From a bacterium (GTDB lineage: Bacteria; Oederibacteriota; Muellerivitia; Muellerivitales; Muellerivitaceae): 5,607 nt of DNA. Shown piece by piece: positions 4,681-5,607 of this stretch; the first letter of the stretch is position 1; the number at the start of each line of letters is the position of its first letter. The position numbers and the translations under genes are program-made. The stretch spans positions 1 through 5,607 of the forward strand of contig JAICXI010000149.1 in assembly GCA_025980505.1 (NCBI GenBank). Reading direction: 5' to 3'. The notes under the pieces are model-generated. The model was not told the DNA's origin and did not search any database. It saw nothing but the letters and a program-made list of their open reading frames with translations.

Positions 4681-5607
4681 TTATTTTCCGACGGGGGTGG
4701 GAAGGGAAAGGGCCGACAGGCCCGGGGCCGCAGGGTGGGCCGTGGTTGGGGATGGCTCGGCCAGGCCCGTGGAAGGGGCCCAAGTGGGGGAAGAGCCGCC
4801 CTCGGTGGTCAATTGCTTGGCGTCCACGCCCGTGGCGCTGGCCATAAAGACGTTGAGGCCCACGTCCTCCCCGCCGCCGAAGGTGCAAAAGACGATCTTG
4901 CGGTCGTTCTGGGCGAAACGGGGGCATAAGCTGCGGTTGGTGTTGGTGAGGTTCACCGGCTCGGTGCCGTCGGCTTTCATCAGGTAAACTTGGGTCGTGT
5001 TGGCGCGGTAAAGGTTGAAAAGAACCTTCTTCCCGTCCGCCGAAAAGGACGGTGAACCCACGTTCCAATCGGTATAAGCGGTCAGTTTTTTCACGCTCAG
5101 GTCCGAAAAGCTGAAGGACCAAAGGTTGAAAACGCCCCCTTCCGAATTCGAGATGAAAAGGACGGTCTTGCCGTCGGGCGAGTAAATCGGGCAAAGGGCC
5201 TTATGGCCGGTTAAAAGCGTTTCCGGGTTATACCCGTCCGAGTCCATTTCCCAGATATCGCCGTCCTGGCTGTAAAGCAGCTTCTTGCCGTCGGCGGACC
5301 AGGAAGGCGCGTCGTTGATCAGGAGGTTCTGGTCCGAGGGCGGGAGGGAATCGGCGTCGTCGAAGGTCAATTGCACCCGGTTGGAGCCGTTCAAATCGAT
5401 CTTCCAAAGGTTGTAAACCCCGCCTTCCGCATTGGACCAGTAAGCCACTTCGTTTCCTTGCGGGGAACAAGCGGGAAACCATTCGGTGCTTTGACCGCTG
5501 GTCAGGGGTGTCCTTTGGGAAGCTTCCAGGTCCAACCGCACCAAGTGCCCCCGTTGGACGAAGACCAGGCTGCCGGGCGGGACCACCGGAGTGGGAGTGG
5601 GCGGCGG
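4681..5607 (-). CDS. TolB/PD40-type beta-propeller protein, N-terminus outside window
   Basis: The visible 308 residues end at a TAA (4683-4681) and stay open to the right edge, so the true start is not seen; the GTG at 5586 lies inside the frame and is not a convincing start. The first visible residues are a Pro/Thr-rich linker (PPPTPTPVVPPG), suggesting a preceding signal or domain. About six WD40-like (PD40) blades follow. Their hallmarks are W/P-SADGKKLLYS, YSPDGKTVLFIS, FSADGKKVLFN, NLW or VYLM strands, and LT turns after each blade (PLTSG, QLTFDD, KLTAYTD, NLTNTN, QLTTEGG). A Pro/Ala-rich tail of about 35 residues ends the protein. Six such blades match the C-terminal propeller of TolB, but PD40 propellers also occur in many exported proteins, so tolB is not claimed. 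A periplasmic or surface location is likely, though the evidence for export lies outside the window. It converges on glyA. Confidence 0.85.
   Translation of the reverse strand, partial: PPPTPTPVVPPGSLVFVQRGHLVRLDLEASQRTPLTSGQSTEWFPACSPQGNEVAYWSNAEGGVYNLWKIDLNGSNRVQLTFDDADSLPPSDQNLLINDAPSWSADGKKLLYSQDGDIWEMDSDGYNPETLLTGHKALCPIYSPDGKTVLFISNSEGGVFNLWSFSFSDLSVKKLTAYTDWNVGSPSFSADGKKVLFNLYRANTTQVYLMKADGTEPVNLTNTNRSLCPRFAQNDRKIVFCTFGGGEDVGLNVFMASATGVDAKQLTTEGGSSPTWAPSTGLAEPSPTTAHPAAPGLSALSLPTPVGK
5119..5433 (-). repeat. Direct repeat pair encoding duplicated propeller blades
   Basis: Bases 5119-5148 and 5404-5433 agree at 26 of 30 positions, 285 bases apart. On the minus strand they encode the parallel motifs SNAEGGVYNLWKI and SNSEGGVFNLWSF in blades 2 and 4. 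The shared DNA beyond the protein motif suggests duplication within the gene. The spacing of 95 codons is about two blades. Confidence 0.6.

Noticed and set aside
4542..4929. Plus-strand open frames starting in the convergent gap
   Set aside because: They are Gly/Arg/Trp-rich and antisense to the propeller gene, without a ribosome binding site that stands out.
4622..5194. Minus-strand open frame of 190 codons overlapping the propeller gene
   Set aside because: It is Arg/Pro/His-rich as expected for a shifted frame, and it runs through the minus-strand terminator.

Overview
The window is about 5.6 kb of GC-rich bacterial DNA. It is gene-dense, with strong G/C preference at third codon positions. 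It holds four tightly packed plus-strand genes, a separate plus-strand glyA, and a convergent minus-strand gene that runs off the right edge. The lipoprotein-like TPR protein and the Tad-type secretion genes suggest a diderm bacterium. The serine hydroxymethyltransferase carries the longer central segment that I associate with Bacteroidota/Chlorobi-type enzymes. An intergenic inverted repeat of the CCAC(A/G)GATGAAC kind recalls repeats I have seen in several uncultivated and PVC/FCB-type lineages. I cannot name the phylum from this evidence.

Positions 59-2969 are one operon-like block. It encodes a TPR protein with a lipoprotein-like signal, TadB, TadC and a small DUF192 protein. The TPR gene and tadB overlap by 4 bases, tadC follows tadB after 81 bases with its own strong ribosome binding site, and tadC and the DUF192 gene overlap by one base. 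TadB and TadC are the paired inner-membrane platform proteins of Tad/Flp pilus systems. The TPR protein could be a TadD-like partner. The ATPase, pilin, prepilin peptidase and secretin genes are not in the window and may lie to the left. A G/C-rich hairpin followed by six T residues closes the block.

Positions 2970-3170 hold that terminator, an 85-bp imperfect inverted repeat, and the short leader of glyA with a weak promoter candidate. glyA (3171-4484) is complete, with all the catalytic residues I could check.

Positions 4485-4680 separate glyA from the convergent gene. They hold several hairpins and a clear minus-strand terminator. The minus-strand gene (4681 to the right edge) encodes a TolB/PD40-type beta-propeller with a proline-rich linker before it and a Pro/Ala-rich tail after it. 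Its start lies outside the window.

The window is mostly ordinary. The points worth a second look are the inverted repeat and its partial copy over the DUF192 stop codon, the internal blade duplication in the propeller gene, and the uncertain reading frame at the left edge. I see no evidence of a new defence, mobile or biosynthetic system.
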